The notes under the pieces were generated by a model. The model did no database searches. It was not told where the DNA came from and saw nothing but the letters and a program-made list of their open reading frames with translations. This document shows, in pieces, positions 1-7,055 of a stretch of 64,000 nucleotides of DNA. Position numbers and translations under genes: made by a program. Where the stretch lies: positions 186,001 to 250,000 of the forward strand of contig CAZXAU010000001.1 of NCBI GenBank assembly GCA_964638675.1. Direction: 5' to 3'. Source of the stretch: SIG714 sp964638675. GTDB lineage: Bacteria; Bacillota; Clostridia; Oscillospirales; CAG-272. How positions within the stretch are numbered: the first letter of the stretch is position 1; each line of letters begins with the position of its first letter.

Positions 1-53
1 TACTGAAAGAACAAGCCGATATGAGCTTTATTGAAGAGGATGATATTTATTGA
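1..53 (+). CDS. C-terminal end of an unidentified protein
   Basis: The third forward frame is open from the window edge and ends at TGA 51-53. The last residues read LKEQADMSFIEEDDIY. The acidic tail and the strong terminator just downstream (92-124) make this the likely end of a real gene that starts before the window. Too little is visible to name a family. Confidence 0.5.
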   Translation, partial: LKEQADMSFIEEDDIY

Positions 54-91
54 GTACTCATATTTTCAGACATCTCAACCCAATACAATGA

Positions 92-124
92 AACGCAATC
101 CGATGTGGATTGCGTTTTCTTTGT
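92..124 (+). terminator. Rho-independent terminator
   Basis: Arms AACGCAATCC (92-101) and GGATTGCGTT (107-116) form a 10-bp stem with a 5-nt loop, followed by a T-rich run. It should end transcription of the gene whose 3' end lies at 53. Confidence 0.85.
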
Positions 125-226
125 TTTAAAAAATCGAATAACAATGCGGACGTAAAGACGCAAGACCTATTTTCCGCTCTTTTTGGAGTTTTGAATCAAA
201 TTATCGGAGCTTTATGGGATGTTTGA
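122..226 (+). pseudogene. Possible coding remnant in the 54-606 intergenic stretch
   Basis: One forward frame is open up to TGA 224-226 and ends in a protein-like stretch, VKTQDLFSALFGVLNQIIG followed by ALWDV, with alternating hydrophobic residues. It has no start codon or ribosome site and lies just after a terminator. It may be the tail of a deleted secreted or surface protein, but chance cannot be excluded. The rest of 227-606 holds a partial repeat (325-408), two dyads (412-483) and a promoter (607-635). Confidence 0.25.
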
Positions 227-324
227 CGATATTCTATTGTTAAATTTCTTTCCTCGTAATCATCAGATTACCCCGGCATATATATCCTGTTTTTCAGCGT
301 TCGCCGCCGATTCTTCTTTAATCA

Positions 325-408
325 GCTCGTTTCGGTGGCGGAAGCCGCAAAACACCGTCTAAAAAATTATAAAAATTTTTCAAAATTATTTTTCAGACTT
401 GTTCTCCT
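325..408 (-). repeat. Leader repeat family 1, copy R1 (partial, decayed)
   Basis: Read on the minus strand this matches the 5' half of the repeat upstream of spoIIIAF (20712-20834): AACAAGTCTGAAAAAT, an AT-rich hairpin, TTAGACGGTG, TTTTGCGGCTTCCGCCACC and GAAACGAGC. The gene-proximal half, with the GCTTTCGC hairpin and the start codon, is missing and no minus-strand gene follows. It looks like a decayed or orphan copy. Confidence 0.7.
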
Positions 409-411
409 TAT

Positions 412-483
412 CGTGGAATACCTTCACGGTGTTCCACAATTAATATATTCTGAAGCATTTTTTCTTCTCGTGGAGTTCCACGA
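412..483. promoter_or_regulatory. Pair of dyads sharing GTGGA/TCCAC half-sites
   Basis: GTGGAA (413-418) is mirrored by TTCCAC (432-437), and TCGTGGA (468-474) is mirrored by TCCACGA (477-483). The two dyads share their half-site and lie about 125 bp upstream of the padR promoter. They could be operator sites or small hairpins. The link to PadR is inference only. Confidence 0.3.
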
Positions 484-606
484 AAAAAGAGAAACTTTGA
501 TAATTACATTTGCTTGACATGGATCGGTGCAATCGGCAGGCATTTTGCGATATAAGCAAATAATGAAAACGATCTGCAAATTTTTCTTTCAAAATAAAAA
601 ATGTTC

Positions 607-635
607 TTGACAAAAACAATACTTCGTGATATGAT
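607..635 (+). promoter_or_regulatory. SigA-type promoter of the padR operon
   Basis: TTGACA (607-612), a 17-bp spacer and TATGAT (630-635) match the vegetative consensus closely. The element lies 25 bp upstream of the GTG start of the PadR gene. PadR regulators commonly repress their own operons, so an operator may overlap this site. Confidence 0.8.
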
Positions 636-659
636 GTATTACGCAAGGAGGAGTATGTT

Positions 660-980
660 GTGGATATTCAATTAAAAAGAGGGTTGCTTGACGTATGTGT
701 ATTAGCCGCCATAAAAAATGAAGATTCATACGGTTATAAGATCATTAAAGATATGAAGCCGTATATTGAAATGTCAGAATCTACTCTGTACACCATTTTG
801 AAACGATTGGAGCTTTCTGATATGTTGACTGTGCGAAGTGTTGAGCACGGCGGCAGGCTTCGGAAATATTATCACATTACAGGCGTAGGTCTGAAACGTA
901 TTGAAGATTTCAAACGCGAGTGGCATGAGATCATGTCTATTTATCAATTTGTAACCAAGGAGGATGAAAAAAGTGACTAA
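660..980 (+). CDS. PadR family transcriptional regulator
   Basis: This 106-residue protein is a compact PadR-type winged-helix DNA-binding regulator. It starts with the family-typical MDIQLKRGLLDVCVLAAI, followed by YGYKIIKDM and SESTLYTILKRLE, the recognition-helix region. The start is GTG at 660, preceded by AAGGAGGAG at good spacing; a nearby ATG (655) is out of frame. The gene overlaps the next by 17 nt, and the PadR, DUF1700, DUF4097 order is a well-known Firmicutes arrangement in which PadR usually represses the downstream membrane proteins. The inducer is unknown. Family assignment is firm; the autoregulatory role is inferred from relatives. Confidence 0.9.
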   Translation: MDIQLKRGLLDVCVLAAIKNEDSYGYKIIKDMKPYIEMSESTLYTILKRLELSDMLTVRSVEHGGRLRKYYHITGVGLKRIEDFKREWHEIMSIYQFVTKEDEKSD

Positions 981-1572
981 ACAAGAATTTATCGACGCAC
1001 TTCGTGCAAAGTTATCCGGTCTGCCGAAGAAAGATGTTGAAGAGCGTATCAGTTTTTACAGCGAGATGATTGATGACCGGATAGAAGAAGGTATGTCGGA
1101 GGAAGAAGCTGTCTCTCAGATCGGATCTTCGGACGAGGTCGCATCACAGATCGTCTCGGAAATTCCTCTTACAAGAATTGTAAAAGAAAAAATAAAACCA
1201 AAGAAAAGTCTCGAGGCGTGGGAAATTGTACTGTTGGTGCTTGGTGCTCCGGTCTGGCTTCCTCTGCTCTTTGCCGCTGTTTCGGTAATCTTTTCACTTT
1301 ATATTGTGCTCTGGTCTGTGATAATTTCATTGTGGTCTGTTGAAATTTCTTTCATCGCTGTTTCTGTTGCCGGAGTGTTTTCGGGTGTCATTCATGTTAT
1401 CACGGGAAGCGTATTTGCGGGAATTGCTCTGATCGGTGCGGGAATCACTTTTGCCGGTTTATCTGTTTTCCTTTTCTTCGGTTGCAAGGGCGCAACGAGA
1501 GGAATATTATTGCTTACCCAAAAAATTGCCTTTGGCATTAAAAATTTATTTCTCAGAAAGGAGAATTCATAA
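964..1572 (+). CDS. DUF1700 (HAAS domain) membrane protein
   Basis: The 202-residue protein has an N-terminal helical HAAS/DUF1700 domain (about residues 1-65, with KKVTKQEFIDALRAKLSGL and EGMSEEEAVSQIGS). Four or so hydrophobic segments follow in residues 75-190, then a basic tail ending LRKENS. Members of this family sit next to PadR regulators and DUF4097 proteins and are thought to sense or signal envelope state, but their biochemistry is unclear. The ATG at 964 lies inside the end of padR and is preceded by AAGGAGG. Its stop overlaps the next start by one base (TAATG), which points to translational coupling. Confidence 0.85.
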   Translation: MKKVTKQEFIDALRAKLSGLPKKDVEERISFYSEMIDDRIEEGMSEEEAVSQIGSSDEVASQIVSEIPLTRIVKEKIKPKKSLEAWEIVLLVLGAPVWLPLLFAAVSVIFSLYIVLWSVIISLWSVEISFIAVSVAGVFSGVIHVITGSVFAGIALIGAGITFAGLSVFLFFGCKGATRGILLLTQKIAFGIKNLFLRKENS

Positions 1573-2603
1573 TGAGTACAAGCGAGAAAATATGGCTTAT
1601 CACAGCAGCATTTCTTGTAATTGTCGGATTGATCGTTTTCGTATCTGCACTGTCTTATATTGATTGGGATTTCGGCAATCTAAACTCTGCCCAGTATGAA
1701 ACCAATACTTATGAAATAAGCGAGGAATTTGATAATATATCATTGGATACAGAAACGGCAGATATCATCTTTTATCCGTCAGATGACGGAAAATGCAAGG
1801 TTGTTTGCTATGAGCAAACAAATATGAAGCATTCTGTTTCAGTTTCAAACGGAAATCTCACAGTCAATGTCGCAGATGATACGAAATGGTATGATCATAT
1901 TTTTGTTTTTTCACTTAACTTTACATCGCCTAAGATAACAGTATATCTGCCGAAATCGGAATACGCCGTGCTGTCTATTAAAGATAGTACGGGAGATATA
2001 GAAATACCGAAGGGGTTTAACTTTGAGAAGATAGACATTTCTGCCACAACCGGAGGTGTTGAATGCTCTGCTTCGGTATCCGGGCTTATAAAAATCGGAT
2101 TGAGCACAGGCGGTATTAAGCTTGATGGCATGGATGCGGGGGAACTTGACCTTTCCACTTCAACAGGCAGCATAAACCTATCATCTGTAAGCTGTGAAAA
2201 CGATATTAATATCAGCGTTGCTACAGGCAGGGTAAAACTTAGCGACGCCGTATGTAAAAGCATGAATATAAGCGTGACTACAGGAAAGACCGAAATGAAC
2301 GATATTGCATGCAAAAACCTTACTTCAACAGGAAGTACCGGCACGATCAGCTTGAATAATGTAATTGCTGACGAGAATATGCAAATTAAGAGAACTACCG
2401 GTTCTATAAAATTTGACCGATGCGATTCCGGTGAGCTTTTCATTAAAACAAGTACAGGTTCTGTTAAAGGCAGTTTGCTCACAGACAAGATATTTATTGC
2501 TCACAGTAATACTGGCAGTGTAAACGTTCCGAAAACAGTAAGCGGCGGCAGATGCGAGATCACAACCAATACCGGAAATATAAAAATAGATATACAGTCA
2601 TGA
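1572..2603 (+). CDS. DUF4097 family membrane-anchored beta-repeat protein
   Basis: This 343-residue protein has one N-terminal membrane segment (about residues 9-28) and a long extracytoplasmic part. A short beta repeat centred on (T/S/N)TG(G/S/K/N) recurs about every 20 residues, for example TTGGVE, STGGIK, STGSIN, ATGRVK, TTGKTE, STGTIS, TTGSIK, STGSVK, NTGSVN and NTGNIK. This is the adhesin-like stacked-strand architecture of DUF4097. It closes the PadR operon and is followed by a strong terminator. The family is linked by context to envelope stress or surface sensing; the actual ligand is unknown. Confidence 0.85.
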   Translation: MSTSEKIWLITAAFLVIVGLIVFVSALSYIDWDFGNLNSAQYETNTYEISEEFDNISLDTETADIIFYPSDDGKCKVVCYEQTNMKHSVSVSNGNLTVNVADDTKWYDHIFVFSLNFTSPKITVYLPKSEYAVLSIKDSTGDIEIPKGFNFEKIDISATTGGVECSASVSGLIKIGLSTGGIKLDGMDAGELDLSTSTGSINLSSVSCENDINISVATGRVKLSDAVCKSMNISVTTGKTEMNDIACKNLTSTGSTGTISLNNVIADENMQIKRTTGSIKFDRCDSGELFIKTSTGSVKGSLLTDKIFIAHSNTGSVNVPKTVSGGRCEITTNTGNIKIDIQS

Positions 2604-2623
2604 TCGTAGAACAGTAAAGCTCA

Positions 2624-2657
2624 GACCCGGAAACCTTTGCAGTTTCCGGGTCTTTGT
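2624..2657 (+). terminator. Rho-independent terminator of the padR operon
   Basis: Perfect 11-bp arms GACCCGGAAAC (2624-2634) and GTTTCCGGGTC (2642-2652) enclose a 7-nt loop and are followed by TTTGTCTG. It lies 20 bp after the DUF4097 stop codon. Confidence 0.9.
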
Positions 2658-2761
2658 CTGCTTGAAATACAATGAAAATATAAAGTTTGCATTTCAAAAG
2701 AAGGATGATCGGCGTGTTTTGAACTATAATTGTTGTACTTTTAGATTATTTAAAAAAGGTA

Positions 2762-2790
2762 TTGACACGAAAGTATAATTATGATATTCT
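2762..2790 (+). promoter_or_regulatory. Probable SigA promoter in front of decayed genes
   Basis: TTGACA (2762-2767), a 17-bp spacer and TATTCT (2785-2790) lie 40 bp upstream of the degenerate small membrane gene at 2831. The promoter looks intact although both following reading frames are broken. Confidence 0.6.
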
Positions 2791-2830
2791 GAAGAAAAGG
2801 AAATAATAAATTGTTTCTTTGTGGGGGATT

Positions 2831-3065
2831 ATGAAAATCTGGATGCTTATTGCCGGATGTATTATGTGGGTTGCTCTGTTTGCGATAGTTTTTTAAGGCG
2901 GTTCTAAGATATTGGAAACATCAAGGAAAAAGCTGTAAAAAGTGGGGAATGGAAGACTGCAATTATGACTATGAACTGTAGCAATTCAGATTTTATGTCA
3001 TAGCTTTCTTTGTCGGTATCTCCTTACTCGTCGTAATTGCATTGTGGCAAGAATTTTTTCAATGA
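2831..3065 (+). pseudogene. Decayed two-helix small membrane protein
   Basis: A ribosome site (GTGGGGGATT) precedes ATG 2831 and the frame reads MKIWMLIAGCIMWVALFAIV before stopping at 2894-2896. Skipping one base in the T6 run near 2889-2894 continues the protein as KAVLRYWKHQGKSCKKWG and onward to a TAG after NYDYEL. The same frame then gives a second membrane helix, VIAFFVGISLLVVIALW, ending at TGA 3063-3065. One frameshift plus one stop therefore restore a protein of about 77 residues with two membrane segments. I do not recognise the family. Alternatively only the first 21 residues are made as a mini membrane protein. Confidence 0.55.
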
Positions 3066-3066
3066 A

Positions 3067-3405
3067 ATGGTATATGATATTCACGGTCATTACAGCTTAC
3101 TTTAAAAAGCTCCTGATGACGCCGGATTCGATCTGAATAACAGTGAGCATCTATTTGTCTGTTGCGGAGATCTTTTCGACCGCGGCAAAGAAAATCACAA
3201 GGTTTACAAATTCATAAACAGTCTTTCGCAAAAGGTGTTGATCTGCGGTAATCACGATGAAAGACTTATGAATGTAATTAAAGACAAGCGTGTGAAAATA
3301 TCTGATTTTCGTAACGGTATTCTGCTCACGCTTGAGGAATTCTTCGGCGTCGGGACGATCCGAAACGAAAGAGTAAATGTATTGGTACATGATGAAAATA
3401 TTTAA
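3067..3405 (+). pseudogene. Decayed calcineurin-like metallophosphoesterase
   Basis: Starting at ATG 3067 the frame reads MVYDIHGHYSLL, then TAA, then continues in the same frame. It includes HLFVCCGDLFDRGKEN and KVLICGNHDERLMN and stops at 3403-3405. DIHGH, GDLFDRG and GNHDE are the three metal-binding signatures of serine/threonine-phosphatase-like metallophosphoesterases. A stop codon after 12 residues and loss of the C-terminal half (about 110 residues remain; the family usually exceeds 200) indicate a pseudogene. It follows the decayed membrane gene directly, so this 570-bp block appears to be degrading as a unit. Confidence 0.75.
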
Positions 3406-3434
3406 ATTTGATTATTTTACTATAAGGAGTTTAT

Positions 3435-4475
3435 ATGGAGCTGAGTCTGATCATTCCGATCTATAATGTTGAGAAATATTTGCCAAGCTGTATAAACAGC
3501 GTTCTACGGCAGAATCTGAGCGATTATGAGATCATTCTTGTTGATGACGGTTCTCCCGACAATTGTCCGGCAATATGCGATGATTATGCTTTGAAATATG
3601 ACTTTATACGTGTAATTCACAAGCCTAACGGCGGTTTGTCGTCTGCGAGAAATGCAGGCGTACTTGCATCTTGCGGAGATTACATTGTTTTTTTGGACAG
3701 TGATGACTGGTGGAATCCGAGAGTTGATGTCCGAAAAATGCTTGAGCAAGTTAAGGCGAACCCGAGTGTTGATTTTTTTCTGTTTACATCGCTTGACTAT
3801 CTTCCCGATAAGGGATGGTTTAAACGCAGAGAGCATGAAAAGCTTAAGGATGTTCCGACCGACAGCGTGGACAGCTACTACCGCACATTACTGATGAACG
3901 GAAATCTTGAGGTTCATGCCGGAACAAAGATTATTAATCGCAATTTCTTTATAAAGAATAATCTGTTTTTTAAAGAGGGAATTATCAGCGAAGACAATGA
4001 ATGGATGATCAGGATGCTTCGTGTTGTTACTAACGTTGAAATAATCGATCAATCGCTTTATATATACCGTCTGAATCGTCCCGGATCACTGACAAGTACT
4101 GTCGGAATTAAAAATCTTTCTGATTTGCTTGACATAATACAACAGAGTATCGACTACTGTAAAAGCAACGACGATTTCAAATTCAGGGAATATGAGCTGT
4201 GTTACTGTGCCTATTTGTGGTTTTCCGCTTTAGGTCTGAGTTCAAGGCTTAAAAAATCCGACAAGGCGATTTTGAAAGGCAAATTTTCTAAAACGAGTGA
4301 GGTTTGTCGGAACAGCAATTCACCGAAAACGAAGCTTGCTTATACTGTTTACAGGCTGTTTGGGCTGGGCATTACATCTTTCATACTCGGAAGATATATT
4401 GCACTCAAGGGGAAGAAAAGGATCAATAAAATAATGGTTGACGATTTGAATACGGGAGCCGATTATTTTTGTTGA
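3435..4475 (+). CDS. Family 2 glycosyltransferase
   Basis: A 346-residue GT-A fold transferase of family 2. The N-terminus has LSLIIPIYNVEKYLPSCINS, then EIILVDDGSPDNCPAICD (nucleotide-sugar binding), KPNGGLSSARNAG and FLDSDDWW (the metal-binding DxD region). EDNEW near residue 185 is the likely catalytic base region. It should transfer a sugar from a nucleotide donor to a cell-surface glycan. AAGGAGTTTAT precedes the ATG. It stands alone between pseudogenes and a convergent acetyltransferase, far from the polysaccharide operon at 48-64 kb, so its acceptor is unknown. Confidence 0.88.
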   Translation: MELSLIIPIYNVEKYLPSCINSVLRQNLSDYEIILVDDGSPDNCPAICDDYALKYDFIRVIHKPNGGLSSARNAGVLASCGDYIVFLDSDDWWNPRVDVRKMLEQVKANPSVDFFLFTSLDYLPDKGWFKRREHEKLKDVPTDSVDSYYRTLLMNGNLEVHAGTKIINRNFFIKNNLFFKEGIISEDNEWMIRMLRVVTNVEIIDQSLYIYRLNRPGSLTSTVGIKNLSDLLDIIQQSIDYCKSNDDFKFREYELCYCAYLWFSALGLSSRLKKSDKAILKGKFSKTSEVCRNSNSPKTKLAYTVYRLFGLGITSFILGRYIALKGKKRINKIMVDDLNTGADYFC

Positions 4476-4511
4476 ATTGTATTGGCATTTGCAAGCAGAA
4501 TGAATAAAACC

Positions 4512-4551
4512 ATTAAAAAACAAGGGCAAGCGTAAAAATACACTTGCCCTT
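4512..4551 (-). terminator. Rho-independent terminator of the acetyltransferase gene
   Basis: AAGGGCAAG (4522-4530) pairs with CTTGCCCTT (4543-4551). On the minus strand the stem is followed by TGTTTTTTAATGG, a good T-tract. The plus-strand side lacks one, so it chiefly serves the minus-strand gene that ends at 4627. Confidence 0.75.
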
Positions 4552-4626
4552 CAGTAATGAAAGCAGCTATTCAAAAACGATTGACATGCCTGCAAAGTAT
4601 AAGATCCTTGCAGCATTGATTTCGCT

Positions 4627-5241
4627 TCAAAGATTATCCCAATCTATCTTTCGTTCTTTGAAATAATACTCTCTGTCATGTTCGCCTATCTCCCGAAGTA
4701 TACGGCAGGGATTTCCGACTGCTACAACATTTGACGGGATATCTTTTGTGACTACGCTTCCCGCACCTATAACAGAATTATCGCCGATAGTAATTCCGGG
4801 CAGAATGATCGCACCGGCTCCGATCCAACAGTTTTTGCCTATATGAATGGGAGCATTGTACTGTAATCCCTTTTCACGAAGCTCGGGCAGAATGGGGTGT
4901 GCTGCGGTTGCAAGAATGACATTCGGGGCGAACATCGTGCAATCGCCTACATAAATATGGGTGTCGTCAACACATGTGAGATTAAAATTGGCATATACAT
5001 TATTTCCGAAGTGAACATGTGCACCGCCAAAATTTGAGTGAAAGGGTGGTTCAATATAGCAGTTTTCTCCGATTTCGGCGAACATCTCTTTCAGCATTTT
5101 CTGTCGCTTTTCTCCCTGCGTCGGACGTGTCATGTTGAATTCATAAAGCCTATCAAGACATTGCGTCTGCCAGCGTGCAATTTCTTCATCTGCAGGGAAA
5201 TATATCTCCCCTGTGTGCATTCTGTCTTTCATTTTTTCCAT
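4627..5241 (-). CDS. maa: Maltose/galactoside O-acetyltransferase family protein (Maa/LacA type)
   Basis: A 204-residue sugar O-acetyltransferase that should use acetyl-CoA to acetylate a hydroxyl of a sugar. The N-terminal helical region (MHTGEIYFPADEEIARWQ) is the family maltose-acetyltransferase cap. The rest is a left-handed beta helix with hexapeptide repeats (VHFGNNVYANFN, IHIGKNCWIGAGAIILPG, IGDNSVIGAGSVVTKDIP). The active-site histidine is in ATAAHPI. An upstream in-frame ATG exists at 5265, but AAAGGAG with 6-nt spacing selects ATG 5241. Length matches the family. It is a single gene with its own promoter (5300-5328). Confidence 0.88.
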   Translation of the reverse strand: MEKMKDRMHTGEIYFPADEEIARWQTQCLDRLYEFNMTRPTQGEKRQKMLKEMFAEIGENCYIEPPFHSNFGGAHVHFGNNVYANFNLTCVDDTHIYVGDCTMFAPNVILATAAHPILPELREKGLQYNAPIHIGKNCWIGAGAIILPGITIGDNSVIGAGSVVTKDIPSNVVAVGNPCRILREIGEHDREYYFKERKIDWDNL

Positions 5242-5299
5242 AGTATCTCCTTTGTCAATCATCATTTAATAACATAATATTTCAGATCATTTATACATA

Positions 5300-5328
5300 A
5301 TTATATATCCCCACTTTTAATATGTCAA
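5300..5328 (-). promoter_or_regulatory. SigA-type promoter of the acetyltransferase gene
   Basis: On the minus strand TTGACA (5328-5323), a 17-bp spacer and TATAAT (5305-5300) form a perfect consensus promoter about 60 bp upstream of the start at 5241. Confidence 0.8.
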
Positions 5329-5371
5329 CATCTGATTTCATTTTTATTTTGAAATTTTTTCAGGAAAACTA

Positions 5372-5400
5372 TTGACTTTGAAAGAAACATGTGATATCAT
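5372..5400 (+). promoter_or_regulatory. SigA-type promoter of the queuosine transporter gene
   Basis: TTGACT (5372-5377), a 17-bp spacer and TATCAT (5395-5400). Transcription starting near 5407 would leave a leader of about 165 nt before the ATG at 5572, which holds the candidate riboswitch and a terminator-like hairpin. Confidence 0.75.
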
Positions 5401-5416
5401 ACGTGCAAAGCTTAAT

Positions 5417-5461
5417 CTGACAGTTCGTTTGTACCATCCTGTCATTAAACAAAACCAGGAC
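5417..5461 (+). promoter_or_regulatory. Candidate preQ1-I riboswitch aptamer
   Basis: A 6-bp stem TGACAG (5418-5423) / CTGTCA (5439-5444) closes a 15-nt loop beginning TTCG and containing TACC. It is followed directly by an A-rich tail, TTAAACAAAACCAGGA. Compact stem, pyrimidine-rich loop and TTAA(A)CAAAAC..GG tail follow the H-type pseudoknot layout of class I preQ1 aptamers; the loop TTC could pair with the tail GGA. The downstream gene is a queuosine-precursor transporter, the expected target. The loop is longer than in the shortest members, so this remains a candidate until a covariance-model search is run. Confidence 0.6.
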
Positions 5462-5510
5462 TATTATTGATTATAATGTGATGTGATTTTTTCATATCGG
5501 TTGTTTTTAT

Positions 5511-5545
5511 CGGCTCTGTGTTTTGTTCGCAGAGCTGTTTGTTAT
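5511..5545 (+). terminator. Leader terminator-like hairpin before the transporter gene
   Basis: GCTCTG (5513-5518, within CGGCTCTGTG) pairs with CAGAGC (5530-5535) and is followed by TGTTTGTTATT. Placed between the candidate preQ1 aptamer and the ribosome site, it would suit ligand-dependent transcription attenuation. The short stem makes this moderate. Confidence 0.5.
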
Positions 5546-5571
5546 TAATTAATAAAGGAGTCATAATAGTT

Positions 5572-6300
5572 ATGGACACAATCACAACCGATTCGAAAAA
5601 AACATTAAATCAATCAACATCGGGTAAAGTTAGAGAGAAGAAAGTATACTCGGGTATTTTCGTTGTAATTTCAATGATATATATCACCTGTTTGCTGATA
5701 TCAAACCTTATCGCAGGGAAGCTCTGGGCGATAGGCAGCATTACACTTCCCGCGGCGGTGATACTTTTCCCGATAACATATATTCTTGGCGATGTATTTA
5801 CCGAGGTATACGGTTTTGCAAGCACGAGAACTGTCATATGGTCGGGATTTGCATGCAGCTTTTTTGCCGTTCTTGTATATTCGCTTACGGTCATACTGCC
5901 GCATCCGTCATTCTGGGAAGGTCAGGAGGCGTTTGCTACAGTCCTTGGCACGACATGGAGAATTGCGCTTGCCTCTTTTGCAGGATATCTTTTCGGTGAG
6001 TTTTCAAATTCGATGATCCTCTCAAAGCTTAAGGTCAAAACAAAAGGCAAAAATCTTTGGCTGAGAACGATACTTTCAACTATCGTCGGCGAGCTGTTTG
6101 ATTCTGTAATTTTCATCACGATCGCCTTTGTGGGTACGGTTGAGACATCAGCACTTTTGCAGATGATACTTGTGCAGTATATTTTTAAGGTTCTGTACGA
6201 AGCACTTTTCACACCGGTTACATATGCCGCCGTCAGATTCATAAAGAAAAAGGAAAATGTCGACACTTATGACGAGGGTATAAAGTATAATATTATATGA
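5572..6300 (+). CDS. Queuosine precursor transporter (YhhQ/Vut_1 family)
   Basis: A 242-residue integral membrane protein of the YhhQ family, which imports queuosine precursors such as preQ0 or preQ1. Six or so hydrophobic segments are visible. Family features include LISNLIAGKLW, GDVFTEVYGF, EFSNSMILSKLK, TILSTIVGELFDS and KVLYEALFTPVTY. AAAGGAG precedes the chosen ATG 5572; the spacing is a little long, but extending upstream would run into the leader hairpin. It has its own promoter and a candidate preQ1 riboswitch, and is followed by queF, which together indicate queuosine supply for tRNA wobble modification. Confidence 0.88.
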   Translation: MDTITTDSKKTLNQSTSGKVREKKVYSGIFVVISMIYITCLLISNLIAGKLWAIGSITLPAAVILFPITYILGDVFTEVYGFASTRTVIWSGFACSFFAVLVYSLTVILPHPSFWEGQEAFATVLGTTWRIALASFAGYLFGEFSNSMILSKLKVKTKGKNLWLRTILSTIVGELFDSVIFITIAFVGTVETSALLQMILVQYIFKVLYEALFTPVTYAAVRFIKKKENVDTYDEGIKYNII

Positions 6301-6302
6301 TG

Positions 6303-6354
6303 AGTGAAGATTAAACAAGTAGTGAAAAGTGAAGAGTGAAGAGTGAAAAGAGAT
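6303..6354 (+). repeat. Short tandem GTGAAGA repeats
   Basis: The spacer after the transporter stop contains the heptamer GTGAAGA or GTGAAAA several times in a row (GTGAAAAGTGAAGAGTGAAG and onward). It is low-complexity, with no coding potential seen. Confidence 0.6.
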
Positions 6355-6360
6355 TTTGTC

Positions 6361-6506
6361 GTGTGTGGCAGGGGCCCCACATGACGACTACAGTTCAAGC
6401 AAATTAAAATTCAGCACAATTTGAGCGAAGCCCAATACCCTTTCTCCCTTAAATAAAGTCTTTGAAGGGGTAAAGGTGTAATTTTCTGTAGAAAATTACA
6501 CCCCAC
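6361..6506 (+). repeat. Leader repeat family 2, copy A (upstream of queF)
   Basis: This 146-bp stretch resembles the inverted sequence at 33634-33800 through GGGGCCCCACATG, CTACAGT.CAAGC, AAGCCCA..CCC and AAAGTCTTTGAAGGGG. It ends in an 11-bp hairpin, GTGTAATTTTC (6476-6486) / GAAAATTACAC (6491-6501), about 40 bp before the queF start. In the other copy the hairpin has a different sequence but is still paired. It could be a mobile element or a structured leader. Confidence 0.65.
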
Positions 6507-6541
6507 AAAACAAAATCTAAATAACATAAAGGAATAAAACA

Positions 6542-7039
6542 ATGGCAGAAAACGAAAAAAGAGAGAGGGAAGAGCTGACTCTTCTCGGAAACAGAAATAC
6601 TAAATACAGTACGGATTATGACCCGAGTGTCCTTGAGGTGTTTACAAATAAACATCCCGAAAATGATTATTTTGTCAAATTCAACTGCCCCGAGTTTACA
6701 AGTCTTTGCCCTATAACCGGTCAGCCCGATTTTGCAAATATCATAATATCTTATGTTCCCGATATAAAGATGGTCGAGAGTAAAAGCCTTAAGCTGTATC
6801 TTTTCTCATTCCGCAATCACGGAGACTTTCACGAGGACTGCGTAAATAAGATCATGAAGGATCTTATAAAGCTGCTCGAACCGAAATATATTGAAGTTTG
6901 GGGAAAATTCCTTCCAAGGGGTGGAATTTCGATCGACCCGTACTGCAATTACGGCAAGCCGGGTACAGTATGGGAAAAGGTTGCATTTGACCGCCTTGTT
7001 AATCATGATATGTACCCCGAAAAGGTAGATAATCGGTGA
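6542..7039 (+). CDS. queF: NADPH-dependent 7-cyano-7-deazaguanine reductase (preQ0 reductase)
   Basis: A 165-residue short-form (YkvM-type) QueF, which reduces the nitrile of preQ0 to the amine of preQ1 in the cytoplasm on the queuosine pathway. CPEFTSLCPITGQPDF holds the catalytic Cys (residue 56) and Asp (residue 63). VESKSLKLYLFSFRNHGDFHE is the family QueF motif. AAAGGA precedes the ATG. The gene lies behind a YhhQ-type transporter. No queC, queD or queE is in the window, so either those genes lie elsewhere or the cell imports preQ0. A bidirectional terminator follows. Confidence 0.95.
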   Translation: MAENEKREREELTLLGNRNTKYSTDYDPSVLEVFTNKHPENDYFVKFNCPEFTSLCPITGQPDFANIIISYVPDIKMVESKSLKLYLFSFRNHGDFHEDCVNKIMKDLIKLLEPKYIEVWGKFLPRGGISIDPYCNYGKPGTVWEKVAFDRLVNHDMYPEKVDNR

Positions 7040-7055
7040 ATCGGGATACAAAATA

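Noticed and set aside
1895..2488. 197-codon minus-strand open frame
   Set aside because: Antisense to the DUF4097 gene, whose repetitive composition keeps the opposite frame open; no ribosome site or family match.
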